Shown here: positions 22,066 to 30,046 of the stretch, piece by piece
Layout: each line of letters opens with the position of its first letter
How positions within the stretch are numbered: position 1 is the stretch's first letter
Source of the DNA: an uncultured Elusimicrobium sp.
Lineage (GTDB): Bacteria; Elusimicrobiota; Elusimicrobia; Elusimicrobiales; Elusimicrobiaceae
Direction of reading: 5' to 3'
Assembly: GCA_947305555.1 (NCBI GenBank)
Contig: CAMZDW010000007.1
Location: forward strand, 1 to 37,498
DNA: 37,498 bases
Position numbers and translations under genes: made by a program
The notes under the pieces: generated by a model
The model's input: the letters and a program-made list of their open reading frames with translations, nothing else
The model's database searches: none
What the model was told of the DNA's origin: nothing

Positions 22066-23433
22066 ATGAAATTTAAAACGGTTTTCGTGTGCCAAAAGTG
22101 CGGGTTTGAAGCTCCTAAATGGGCTGGTAAGTGCCCCGATTGTGGGGAGTGGAATAGCTTGGTGGAAGAAGTCAAGCAACAGGAAAGTAAAAAAGCACCT
22201 GCCCGCACGCGCAGCTTTACGGATTTTTCTTCGGAAGTAGTAAAATTGTCAGAAAGTAAAGCGGTGCATGAAGCCCGTATCCAAACTCATCTTACCGAAT
22301 TTGATCGCTTGTTGGGGGGAGGCCTTGTCAAAGGGCAACTGACGCTTTTGGCCGGCGCGCCCGGTATTGGCAAATCCACCCTCATGCTACAAGTAGCAGC
22401 CGAGCTTTCTAAGCAATTCAAAGTGCTTTATATTTCCGGGGAAGAAAGCACCGGCCAAATCTCCGGCCGTGCGCAACGGTTGGGTGTCAACGGTGATAAT
22501 ATTTATTTGCTGTGTGAAACGGATATTCAAAAAGTAGTGGAAGCGGTAGAAAATATCAAACCCGAAGTGTTGATTTTGGACTCCATTCAAACGGTATATC
22601 ACCCGGAATTTACCTCCTCAGCCGGAACGGTGGCCCAGGTGCGAGAGTGCACCAGCGAACTAGTACGATTGTGTAAGCCCAAAGGAATTATTACGTTCGT
22701 TTTAGGACACGTGACTAAGGATGGAGAGTTGGCTGGGCCGAAAATTTTAGAGCATATGGTGGACTGTGTGTTGTATTTTGATACGGAAAAAGACAATGTG
22801 CTCCGGCTACTACGCCCGCATAAAAATCGTTTTGGTTCTACGGGAGAAATTGGTCTTTTTAAAATGACGGGAAAGGGGTTAGAATCAGTAGAAAATGCCA
22901 GCGAATATTTTGCCCAAACTTCGCGTCAAAGTGCACTGAAAGGGCGTGCTTATTCGCTCGCGTTAGAAGGTTCCCGGCCGATTTTAACCGAAGTACAAGC
23001 GCTCGTTTCTCCCACGCGTTATCCGTTTCCGCGTCGTGTGGCTACGGGGATTGATTTGAACCGCTGTTTAATGCTTTTTGCGGCGCTGGAAAAACACATT
23101 GGTTTGCCGCTAGACAATAAAGATATTTTTGTCAGTTTGGCCGGGGGCGTAAAACTGAAAGACCCAGCACTTGATTTGGCTGTTTGCGCGGCGGTGATTA
23201 GTTCGTGCAAAGATATTGCTTTGCCGCATGATAGTCTATTTATGGCCGAAGTGGGCATTTTGGGTCAAGTAGCTAAAGTTCCACTTGTAGACCGTCGGTT
23301 GGATGAAGCCCAACGCCTTGGATTTAAGAAAGCCTATGGGGCTGTTGTCACTAAGACCGAAAAACAAAAACTTAAAGAAATGACACTACTTGAACTAGCC
23401 GACCTGAACGATTTGACGATGAAGTTAAGATAA
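22066..23433 (+). CDS. radA: DNA repair protein RadA (Sms)
   Basis: 455 residues: zinc finger Cys9, 12, 23, 26 (CQKCGF and CPDCGEW), RecA-like core with Walker A GAPGIGKST (97-105), the RadA-specific KNRFG motif (HKNRFGSTGEIGLF) and a Lon-protease-like C-terminal domain with VSLAGGVKLKDPALDLAV. It promotes branch migration in recombination. It starts two bases after the mlaD stop and is the last gene of the run; only a weak AGGG/CCCT inverted repeat (near 23463-23478) follows. Confidence 0.97.
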   Translation: MKFKTVFVCQKCGFEAPKWAGKCPDCGEWNSLVEEVKQQESKKAPARTRSFTDFSSEVVKLSESKAVHEARIQTHLTEFDRLLGGGLVKGQLTLLAGAPGIGKSTLMLQVAAELSKQFKVLYISGEESTGQISGRAQRLGVNGDNIYLLCETDIQKVVEAVENIKPEVLILDSIQTVYHPEFTSSAGTVAQVRECTSELVRLCKPKGIITFVLGHVTKDGELAGPKILEHMVDCVLYFDTEKDNVLRLLRPHKNRFGSTGEIGLFKMTGKGLESVENASEYFAQTSRQSALKGRAYSLALEGSRPILTEVQALVSPTRYPFPRRVATGIDLNRCLMLFAALEKHIGLPLDNKDIFVSLAGGVKLKDPALDLAVCAAVISSCKDIALPHDSLFMAEVGILGQVAKVPLVDRRLDEAQRLGFKKAYGAVVTKTEKQKLKEMTLLELADLNDLTMKLR

Positions 23434-23522
23434 CCGTAAGAATAAGGTGCTAATAAAATTCAAGGGATTGATACCCTAAAATGAAAAGTTATTTTCTTAC
23501 ATGCTCACTAAAGGAAATTTTT

Positions 23523-23779
23523 ATGAAGAAACAGCCGATAGTGAGAGCCGGATTTCTTATTTTTGCTTTATTTATCCTATCCCATTGTTTTGCTTTGCTC
23601 AGATAGAAGCAACTATAAACACAGAACTTGCTAATAGATTGGTTGCTGCGGATGTGCAAAGTAAAGTTTTTGTCGCTCTGTCGAAAGATGATTGGGAAAT
23701 GTTTTGGAATATATACCAACAAGAACCTCGTATTGTAAATTTATCTTTTAGTACTGCTCGCAAGTACCCCGAACGTTAG
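23523..23779 (+). pseudogene. Frameshifted, truncated exported protein
   Basis: From ATG 23523 (ribosome binding site AAAGGAAA) the frame reads MKKQPIVRAGFLIFALFI, then LSHCFALLR and a stop, a full signal peptide with nothing behind it. The downstream frame, which opens at 23501, continues FAQIEATINTELANRLVAAD to a stop at 23779. The two join at a tandem duplication of five bases (TTTGC TTTGC, about 23590-23600): removing one copy gives an unbroken signal peptide ending CFA followed by QIEAT. The reading frame then ends within a hairpin of the following repeat cluster (CCC GAA CGT TAG). The parent protein is not recognised; its style (signal peptide ending FA-Q) resembles the exported protein at 11374. 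Confidence 0.6.
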
Positions 23780-23902
23780 TTCGAGGGGTGGAGCGTGCGA
23801 ACCCGCTACTAGAAAACTTTGTTTTTTGGGTAGTTAGTAGCGGGCAAAATCAAGCGGAGCTGAGATTTTGGAGCAAAAGAAACCCCGAGCGTGAGCTCGG
23901 GG
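23767..23902. repeat. Cluster of four hairpins bounded by related CCCC/GGGG palindromes
   Basis: H1 23767-23788: CCCC-GAAC-GTTA-GTTC-GA-GGGG. H2 23802-23844: CCCGCTACTA with TAGTAGCGGG, 23-base loop. H3 23845-23870: CAAAATC-a-AGC-GGA-GCT-ga-GATTTTG. H4 23883-23902: CCCC-GAGC-GTGA-GCTC-GGGG. H1 and H4 share one design with each other and with 36059-36080. There is no coding frame. The structure recalls REP/BIME-like or other small palindromic elements. The rest of the 616-base gap 23434-24049 holds the pseudogene before it and, after 23902, about 90 bases with no feature seen before the yacL promoter. Confidence 0.6.
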
Positions 23903-23994
23903 AGTGTCATTCGTTAGAGAGAAGGTTTGCTCCCTATAAGTGGGTTCTTATACCGCACGCGTTCTAAAAAAAATTCCTCCATATAATCAAAAAG

Positions 23995-24008
23995 TGCTAA
24001 AATATAAT
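23995..24008 (+). promoter_or_regulatory. -10 region of the yacL operon
   Basis: TGC-TAAAAT (23995-24003) overlapping TATAAT (24003-24008); the predicted start is near 24015, just before the leader hairpin. Confidence 0.5.
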
Positions 24009-24018
24009 AGTATATCTA

Positions 24019-24030
24019 GGGGTGCGCCCC
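24019..24030 (+). promoter_or_regulatory. 5'-end hairpin in the yacL leader
   Basis: GGGG-TGCG-CCCC a few bases after the predicted transcription start, then GTAATTTTTT and the ribosome binding site GGAGGA. The hairpin plus T-run also resembles an attenuator. Confidence 0.4.
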
Positions 24031-24049
24031 GTAATTTTTTGGAGGATAA

Positions 24050-24994
24050 ATGCCGATTTGGATTTTTCGTATTGCTACGTTAGCAGCTTTTCCATTTCTT
24101 ACCTACAATTTTATCAAACCAGACTGGATGACTTTTTTAGGAGGTCTTCTTTGTGGGGCGATTGTTGTAGCCGGCGAAGTGTTATTTAAACGCTTACGCC
24201 TAATCAAAATTATGATTGCTTGCACGGGCCTTATTTTAGGCTATGTGCTTTTTGTGTTATTTGATTACGGAATACACAATTTTTTCCCGGCGGATGTTTC
24301 TTGGTGGAATGTGCACGCCTTTAAAGCGGAAATTCTATTGATTGTTTTCGGGGTACTTGCCTGCGTATTTAAAGCGCGTGATTTGGAAGGCCTTTCTTAT
24401 ACGGGACACCACCTAAAAGTGGCGGATTTATCTGCTCTAATGGATGGGCGCATCATTGACTTGTGCGAGATTAATTTCCTTTCCGGAGTTATTGTGCTGC
24501 CAGTATTTGTGTTGGACGAACTGAACAAAATGGTGGCTTCCAAAGATCCCTTGGAACGTGCGAAAGGCCGCCGAGGATTGGACGTGGCCACTCGGCTGCA
24601 GGAGTTAAAAGAAATCACGACCCGGATTACTAACAAGAATCCAAAAGGCGCTACGCTGGAAGAAAAAACAGTAGCGCTTGCTAAAAATTTAGATGCTGAA
24701 ATTGTGACGTTGGATTTTAATATTAGCAAAGCTGCTTTGCTTAAAAATGTCATTGCCTTAAATGTAGCGGATTTGGCTACAGCTCTTAAACCAGTGGTGT
24801 TGCCCGGGGAAACCATGTCCTTGTTCATCATGAAAGATGGAAAAGAGAAAGAACAGGGAATCGGATACCTGGATGATGGAACCATGGTCGTTGTTGAAGA
24901 AGGACGTAAACATATTGGCAAGCGGGCGGAAGTTTCGGTTTATTCTATTTTGCAAACTTCTTCCGGACGGATGATTTTTGCCAAAATTAAATAA
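24050..24994 (+). CDS. yacL: YacL-like membrane PIN/TRAM domain protein
   Basis: 314 residues. Four hydrophobic helices in about 1-125, a PIN nuclease-like domain about 140-255 (LMDGRIIDLCEINFLSGVIV, VFVLDELNKM, RAKGRRGLDVATRLQE, AEIVTLDFNISKAALLKNV) and a C-terminal TRAM domain about 265-314 with GIGYLDDGTMVVVEEGRKHIG. PIN acidic residues (Asp in MDGR, Glu in LDEL, Asp in TLDFN) are kept. YacL proteins are suspected RNases; their role is not established. It is next to ispD as in Bacillus. Confidence 0.92.
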   Translation: MPIWIFRIATLAAFPFLTYNFIKPDWMTFLGGLLCGAIVVAGEVLFKRLRLIKIMIACTGLILGYVLFVLFDYGIHNFFPADVSWWNVHAFKAEILLIVFGVLACVFKARDLEGLSYTGHHLKVADLSALMDGRIIDLCEINFLSGVIVLPVFVLDELNKMVASKDPLERAKGRRGLDVATRLQELKEITTRITNKNPKGATLEEKTVALAKNLDAEIVTLDFNISKAALLKNVIALNVADLATALKPVVLPGETMSLFIMKDGKEKEQGIGYLDDGTMVVVEEGRKHIGKRAEVSVYSILQTSSGRMIFAKIK

Positions 24995-24997
24995 CTT

Positions 24998-26149
24998 ATG
25001 AAATCAACTCAGGGTTTTTTTGCTTCAGCGGTAATTGTGGCAGGCGGTAGCGGAAGTCGTATGGGCCGTCCAAAGCAAATGTTGCCGCTAGGGGGAAAAC
25101 CAGCGCTAGTTCACACGATTGAAGCTTTCAAAAAGGTCCCACAAATCGGCGAGATTATTGTGGTCACTCCACCCGAAAATCGTGCCGTATTAAATACCTA
25201 CTTTTCAGGATTAATTTTCGTAGACCCAGGAAGCACACGATTGGAATCTGTTAAAAATGGTTTCTATAAAACTTCGTCATCTGCTGCAGTAGTTGCGGTG
25301 CATGATGGAGCGCGTCCTTTAGTAAATCCCGTCCGAATTGCCGACTGCTTGCAAGCCGCCCAAGCATACGGCGCGGCTGTTTTAGCGGTACCGGTAAAAG
25401 ACACAACGAAAGTTGGAAAAGATGGTTTTGTTTCCCAAACGTTGGATCGTTCTTCTTTATGGGCGGCGCAAACGCCGCAAGCCTATCGTCGGGAAATATT
25501 GGAATCAGCTTTGGAAAAATACGGCCACGAAACGGATGCTACGGATGAATCACAATTAGTGGAAAAAACAGGTGTGCAAGTTCGTTTGGTTCCTTCGGAC
25601 TATAAAAATAATAAAATTACCACACCAGAAGATTTAATTTTTGCGGAGGCTCTTTTGAATCGTCAAACTATGCTTCGTACGGGTTTTGGTTTTGATTTGC
25701 ACCGGCTGGAAGCCGGGCGCAAATTTATCGTGGGAGGAATAGAAATTCCACACACCAAAGGTTTTTTGGGCCATAGCGATGGGGACCTGGTGCTTCATGC
25801 GCTGTGTGATGCTATTTTAGGGGCACTTTGTGCCGGAGAAATTGGTATTTTCTTTCCTCCGACAGATGAAAGTATCAAAGGCATTTCCAGTGTTACAATT
25901 GCAAAAAAAGTGCTGGAGGTAGTGCGTAGCCATCAAGCGGAGATTGTACATCTGGATGCAACCCTCATTACGCAGGAACCCAAAATTAAACCGCATTACG
26001 AAAAAGTACGTGCTAGCTTGGCTTCCATTTTTGAGATTCCACTAGAAAATATTAGTTTTAAGTCGAAAAGCCACGAACATGTGGGTGAAATTGGCCGCGG
26101 AGAAGCTGCGATGTGTCATGCGGTTGCTACGGTAAAAATTAGTGAGTAG
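24998..26149 (+). CDS. ispDF: Bifunctional IspD/IspF (MEP cytidylyltransferase and MECDP synthase)
   Basis: 383 residues, a fusion of two steps of the MEP isoprenoid pathway. Residues 1-225 are IspD: VIVAGGSGSRMGRPKQMLPL (13-32), VHDGARPL, AAQTPQAYR, with ATDESQLVE. Residues 227-383 are IspF: zinc ligands in GFGFDLHRL (Asp233, His235) and LVLHALCDA (His267), GHSDGD, and the C-terminal SKSHEHVGEIGRGEAAMCHA. The two steps are not consecutive (IspE lies between), but the fusion is well known in alpha- and epsilonproteobacteria and others. It starts three bases after yacL. Confidence 0.96.
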   Translation: MKSTQGFFASAVIVAGGSGSRMGRPKQMLPLGGKPALVHTIEAFKKVPQIGEIIVVTPPENRAVLNTYFSGLIFVDPGSTRLESVKNGFYKTSSSAAVVAVHDGARPLVNPVRIADCLQAAQAYGAAVLAVPVKDTTKVGKDGFVSQTLDRSSLWAAQTPQAYRREILESALEKYGHETDATDESQLVEKTGVQVRLVPSDYKNNKITTPEDLIFAEALLNRQTMLRTGFGFDLHRLEAGRKFIVGGIEIPHTKGFLGHSDGDLVLHALCDAILGALCAGEIGIFFPPTDESIKGISSVTIAKKVLEVVRSHQAEIVHLDATLITQEPKIKPHYEKVRASLASIFEIPLENISFKSKSHEHVGEIGRGEAAMCHAVATVKISE

Positions 26150-26156
26150 GAGAATT

Positions 26157-26720
26157 ATGAAAAAATATCATTGGTTATTTTTAGGATTTGTCCTTCTGGT
26201 CAGTGCCTGTGCTGGAAATTCAAATAAAAAAGTAACACAGGGAATTGATTATTCGCGCTATCCCTACCGGGAAGCTTATTACGAATTTACTTCGCCGGTT
26301 CCTATGAATAATAATTTCGTTCCGCCCGAAGAAAGTACGCCCGCTGTGGAGGAAGAGACTCTGGGAGAAGATGAAGATTTTACTTCTGAAAATTTAACTA
26401 GTTCGTATCGGAATTATGGAGATGTAGTTGCTACCGTGGCTACTCGCAAGTTTAAGCTGGGAGAACAGGCTTCCCGTCAAGAAATGACGGCTTTAATGAA
26501 AGCGGTGGAATCTGCTTATTCCCAAACTCTTCGTACATACCGCCCTAGTGGATTTACCTATTCGCTTAGTAGTGTGGGTGCAGTGAATCCTCTTTCTGAG
26601 GTGCAAGTGTACTGTCGTATGAGTGAGAATTCAGCAAATCAAGTAGGGCAATCTGCTTGTACGCAATTTTTTAATTCAATCCGAACCCGTTATATACAGC
26701 TTATGCAAGAGGCCAAATAA
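26157..26720 (+). CDS. Putative lipoprotein, unknown function
   Basis: 187 residues from the ATG at 26157, preceded by AGGAGA; an upstream in-frame ATG at 26142 lies inside ispDF and would spoil the signal sequence. Lipobox LLVSAC puts the lipidated Cys at residue 18. After it come a linker rich in Glu (VEEETLGEDEDF), then a folded part with FKLGEQASRQEMTALMKAVE and two later Cys (CRMSEN, SACTQFF) that could form a disulfide. No known domain recognised. It is tightly placed between ispDF and cysS. Confidence 0.82.
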   Translation: MKKYHWLFLGFVLLVSACAGNSNKKVTQGIDYSRYPYREAYYEFTSPVPMNNNFVPPEESTPAVEEETLGEDEDFTSENLTSSYRNYGDVVATVATRKFKLGEQASRQEMTALMKAVESAYSQTLRTYRPSGFTYSLSSVGAVNPLSEVQVYCRMSENSANQVGQSACTQFFNSIRTRYIQLMQEAK

Positions 26721-28123
26721 TGATGATGAAGCTTTATAATACTGCCACCCATCATAAAGATGAATTTACTCCGCAAAATGCGCAGAATGTAACGATGTAT
26801 TGTTGCGGTCCGACTGTGTACAATTTCGCCCATATCGGCAACTTACGTACATATATTTTTGAAGATTTGCTTTCGCGTACCATTCGTTTACATTATCCGC
26901 TTACTCACGTGATGAATGTAACGGATGTGGGGCATTTGGTATCTGATGCAGATGACGGCGAAGATAAAATGGAACTGGGTGCTGCCCGGGAAGGGAAAAC
27001 AGCATGGGAAATTGCTAAATTTTACGAAGAAAAATTTTGGCAGGATTATGATGCCTTGCATTGTACTCGGCCCACGATCATCAGCCGTGCTACAGCACAT
27101 ATTCCCGAGATGATTGCACTGGTTAAAACATTGGAGGAAAAAGGGTACACCTATCGGACCAGTGACGGAATTTATTACGATACATCCAAATTTGATCACT
27201 ATGATGCACTAGTAGGTCATGCACGTATTCGCGGTTTGCAGGGCGGGGCCCGGGTAGAAATGAGTGATGAAAAACGCAACCCGACCGATTTTGCTTTGTG
27301 GAAGTTCTCTCCTAAGGATAAAAAGCGCCAGATGGAATGGGACAGCCCGTGGGGGATCGGATTTCCGGGTTGGCACATTGAATGCTCAGCGATGGCTATG
27401 AAGTATTTGGGCCATACGTTAGATATCCATTGCGGAGGGATTGATCACGTTACCATTCACCATACCAACGAAATTGCTCAAAGTGAAGCTGCAACCGGCC
27501 AAAAGTATGTGAATTATTGGGTGCATGGTGAATTTTTGATTTTACGTTCGGGAAAAATGTCGAAGTCAGGCGGTACTTTTGTGACGGTAGATGTACTTAA
27601 AGAAAAAGGATATGAACCGCTTGCCTATCGTTATTTATGTTTAAGCGCCCACTACCGCACGCAGTTGGAATTTTCCTATGAAAGTATGGACGGCGCCACG
27701 AAAAGTTTAAAAAACTTACGTGCGTTATCCTGCCAAATCAAACGGGAAGCATCCGGCGCAAAAGAAACGGCCGCTTCCAGCGAATGGAAGAAAAAATTTA
27801 CCGCTGCGATGGAAGACGATTTGAATGCACCCAAAGCATTGGCTATTACTTGGGAAGTGGTAAGAAATAACCAATTATCGGCCTCTGAAAAATTGGATTT
27901 TTTACAATTTGCAGATACGATACTCGCTTTGGATTTATTTAGCGAACCGGCTCCGGAAACGGCGGTAGTTCTGCCAGCGGAAATTCAAGCACTGGTGGAT
28001 GAACGAGCTCAAGCTCGTGCTGCGAAAGATTGGAAAAAATCCGATGAATTGCGTCAAGCCATTGCCCAAGCCGGGTACCAAGTGAAAGACACGCCTAAGG
28101 GACAAGAAGTAACGAAAAAATAA
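26720..28123 (+). CDS. cysS: Cysteinyl-tRNA synthetase
   Basis: 467 residues, class I synthetase. Zinc/Cys and HIGH region: MYCCGPTVYNFAHIGNLRTY; KMSKS loop GKMSKSGGTF; FPGWHIECSAMA and CGGIDHVTIHHTNEIAQSEA also conserved. Three ATG codons stand in a row (26720, 26723, 26726 region); the first overlaps the lipoprotein stop and has AGAGG upstream, but the exact start is uncertain by a few codons. Confidence 0.97.
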   Translation: MMMKLYNTATHHKDEFTPQNAQNVTMYCCGPTVYNFAHIGNLRTYIFEDLLSRTIRLHYPLTHVMNVTDVGHLVSDADDGEDKMELGAAREGKTAWEIAKFYEEKFWQDYDALHCTRPTIISRATAHIPEMIALVKTLEEKGYTYRTSDGIYYDTSKFDHYDALVGHARIRGLQGGARVEMSDEKRNPTDFALWKFSPKDKKRQMEWDSPWGIGFPGWHIECSAMAMKYLGHTLDIHCGGIDHVTIHHTNEIAQSEAATGQKYVNYWVHGEFLILRSGKMSKSGGTFVTVDVLKEKGYEPLAYRYLCLSAHYRTQLEFSYESMDGATKSLKNLRALSCQIKREASGAKETAASSEWKKKFTAAMEDDLNAPKALAITWEVVRNNQLSASEKLDFLQFADTILALDLFSEPAPETAVVLPAEIQALVDERAQARAAKDWKKSDELRQAIAQAGYQVKDTPKGQEVTKK

Positions 28124-29343
28124 TGAAAAAAATTCCTATAGAATTTTTGCGTCGAATTCCTAAAGCGGACTTGCATGTTCACTTAGGAGGGTCGTTGCGT
28201 CTTGCTACTCTTATTGAACTAGCCCAAAAAGAAGGAGTAGAGTTACCTTCTTATACAGAAAAAGGTTTGCATCGGTTAGTCTTTAAGGATAAATATAAAT
28301 CACTGGTGGAGTATTTAGCTTGTTTTCAGTATACGGAAGCTGTTTTGCAACGGGCAGAAAATATTGAACGGGCTGCTTACGAATTAGCGCAAGATGTTTT
28401 GGCAGACGGAGTCCGGTACTTGGAAGTGCGTTTTGCACCTCAGCGTTATGCGAATGAAACGTTGTCTGCCGCGGAAGCCTGCCGCGCACTTGCCCGCGGA
28501 TTGCAACGGGCACAAAAAGAACATAATCAGTCTGTTGCTGTTAAAAATAAAGAAGATTTACCTTTTTATTGTGGAATTATTGCGTGTGCGTTGCGAAGTT
28601 TTAACCAAAATACCTCTCACTATTATTCCTTATTATGTAAAGCATTGGCCAATTCCCGTAAGCGTGAAATTTCGGCGGTTGCTTCGTTGGAACTAGCAAA
28701 ATTAATTGTAAAGCTCGTTAAGGAAGAAGGTGTGCCTATCGTGGGGTTTGACCTGGCTGGCGAAGAGGCTGGTTATCCGGCGGCAGACCATATTGAAGCT
28801 TTTCAATACATACATAAAAATTTTTTACGAAAGACTGTTCATTCGGGCGAGGCTTATGGGCCAGAATCTATTTTCCAAGCATTAACCGATTGCCACGCTA
28901 ATCGTATTGGACATGGCACGCATTTATTTTCTGCACATCTGATTAAAAACCGAAAAATCAATAAACAAGAATTTGTGGATGCTTTGGCGGATTATATTGC
29001 GAGCGGACGAATTGGGATTGAAGTTTGTTTAACCAGTAATTTACAAACACTGCCGGAAATTAAATCCGTCCAACATCACCCGATACGTGAAATGATTCGC
29101 CGCGGTTTACCGGTGAGCATCTGCACGGACAATCGACTCGTTTCCAATACGACCCTTACCAAAGAATTGGAACTTTTGGTGCGCCATGTGGATTTAACAC
29201 CGAAACAGTTCAAAGATTTGATTATTGCCGGGTTTAAGGGAGGGTTCTTCCCTGGGAATTATTTGGAAAAAAGGGATTATGTCCGGCAAGTAATTGAACG
29301 CTATAACGCCTTGGCCCAAGAATATCATATCCCTCTGTTTTGA
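28123..29343 (+). CDS. add: Adenosine deaminase family protein
   Basis: 406 residues. Zinc ligands in KADLHVHLGGSL, catalytic HSGEAYGPESI (Glu), RIGHGTHL (His), CLTSNLQT, and ICTDNRLVSNTTLTKELELL (zinc Asp). TDNR instead of TDDP occurs in many bacterial members. It hydrolyses adenosine to inosine in purine salvage if the assignment holds; adenine or other aminohydrolase activity is possible. Longer than E. coli Add (333), mostly through an insertion around 125-180. Its ATG overlaps the cysS stop (TAATG). Confidence 0.88.
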   Translation: MKKIPIEFLRRIPKADLHVHLGGSLRLATLIELAQKEGVELPSYTEKGLHRLVFKDKYKSLVEYLACFQYTEAVLQRAENIERAAYELAQDVLADGVRYLEVRFAPQRYANETLSAAEACRALARGLQRAQKEHNQSVAVKNKEDLPFYCGIIACALRSFNQNTSHYYSLLCKALANSRKREISAVASLELAKLIVKLVKEEGVPIVGFDLAGEEAGYPAADHIEAFQYIHKNFLRKTVHSGEAYGPESIFQALTDCHANRIGHGTHLFSAHLIKNRKINKQEFVDALADYIASGRIGIEVCLTSNLQTLPEIKSVQHHPIREMIRRGLPVSICTDNRLVSNTTLTKELELLVRHVDLTPKQFKDLIIAGFKGGFFPGNYLEKRDYVRQVIERYNALAQEYHIPLF

Positions 29344-29396
29344 TTTATTAATTTTCTTTTGATTCCGAAAAAAAGGCTCAGATTTGGTTTTTTTGA

Positions 29397-29407
29397 TACA
29401 ATATAAT
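29397..29407 (+). promoter_or_regulatory. -10 region of the first pilin gene
   Basis: TACAAT and TATAAT overlap (29397-29407). No good -35. Leader of about 30 bases with AGAGGGGTG (29428-29436) as ribosome binding site. Confidence 0.5.
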
Positions 29408-29442
29408 CTGGTTTGTAAGATTATACAAGAGGGGTGTAAAAA

Positions 29443-29997
29443 ATGAAAAAAAATCGCGAATTAACAGCAATAAGTGGTTTCACGTTAATTGAGTTATTAG
29501 TTGTAGTTTTAATTATTGGCATTTTAGCCAGTGTTGCTTTGCCACAATATCAAAAAGCGGTAGAAAAAAGCCGCGCGGCCGAAGCGTGGGTGATGCTTCA
29601 AGCCATCAATGAGGCAGAAAAACGTAAGAATTTGGAGGAAGATACGTCCGGAGTTCTCTATAACTTAGACGATCTGGATATCGGTTTTGATAATGTGACT
29701 ACTCATTCAGGGGATATTGTAACCTCAGGATTTATAACCAAAGATTTTGGTTATGGAATTGGTGGCCATTGGATACCTGCCGCCAACACAGCAGAACCGG
29801 CAATGGCGGTTCGTCTTCCTCACACAAATCAAAATTGGTATGGCGACAGCAAATTTTACTATACCTTAAGTTTCAAGAACGGGAAAAAAATGTGCGCGAA
29901 TGGTTATGAGGAAACTACCGATTGGTGTAAAATGATATTGGGAAACACTATTTCTGCAACGGGTTGTATTAGCGGCGGAGCATGTTTTAGTGAATAG
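29443..29997 (+). CDS. Type IV prepilin-like protein 1
   Basis: 184 residues. Short positive leader, cleavage Gly12^Phe13, then FTLIELLVVVLIIGILASVA with Glu at mature position 5, and the family phrase PQYQKAVEKSRAAEA. The C-terminal globular part has three or four Cys (KMCANGYEETTDWC, ATGCISGGAC), likely disulfide loops. It would be processed by a prepilin peptidase and assembled in a type IV pilus or a type II-like pseudopilus; no assembly gene (PilB, C, D, M-Q) is in the window. Monocistronic: own promoter and terminator. Confidence 0.92.
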   Translation: MKKNRELTAISGFTLIELLVVVLIIGILASVALPQYQKAVEKSRAAEAWVMLQAINEAEKRKNLEEDTSGVLYNLDDLDIGFDNVTTHSGDIVTSGFITKDFGYGIGGHWIPAANTAEPAMAVRLPHTNQNWYGDSKFYYTLSFKNGKKMCANGYEETTDWCKMILGNTISATGCISGGACFSE

Positions 29998-30019
29998 ATA
30001 ATTTGATAAGCAGAAAAAA

Positions 30020-30046
30020 GCCGGAGATTTTCTCCGGCTTTATTTT
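30020..30046. terminator. Bidirectional terminator between pilin 1 and the ClC gene
   Basis: GCCGGAGA, loop TTT, TCTCCGGC, with TTTATTTTTT on the plus strand and a run of six T on the minus strand. It serves both convergent genes; the ClC stop codon lies in the plus-strand T-run. Confidence 0.88.

Noticed and set aside
23501-23779. Intact 92-residue gene from ATG 23501
   Set aside because: Its first part overlaps, in another frame, a clear ribosome binding site and signal peptide from 23523; the frame join is explained better by a five-base duplication.
24397-24921. 174-residue minus-strand frame inside yacL
   Set aside because: It lies opposite the conserved PIN/TRAM domains; Ser-rich text typical of antisense frames.
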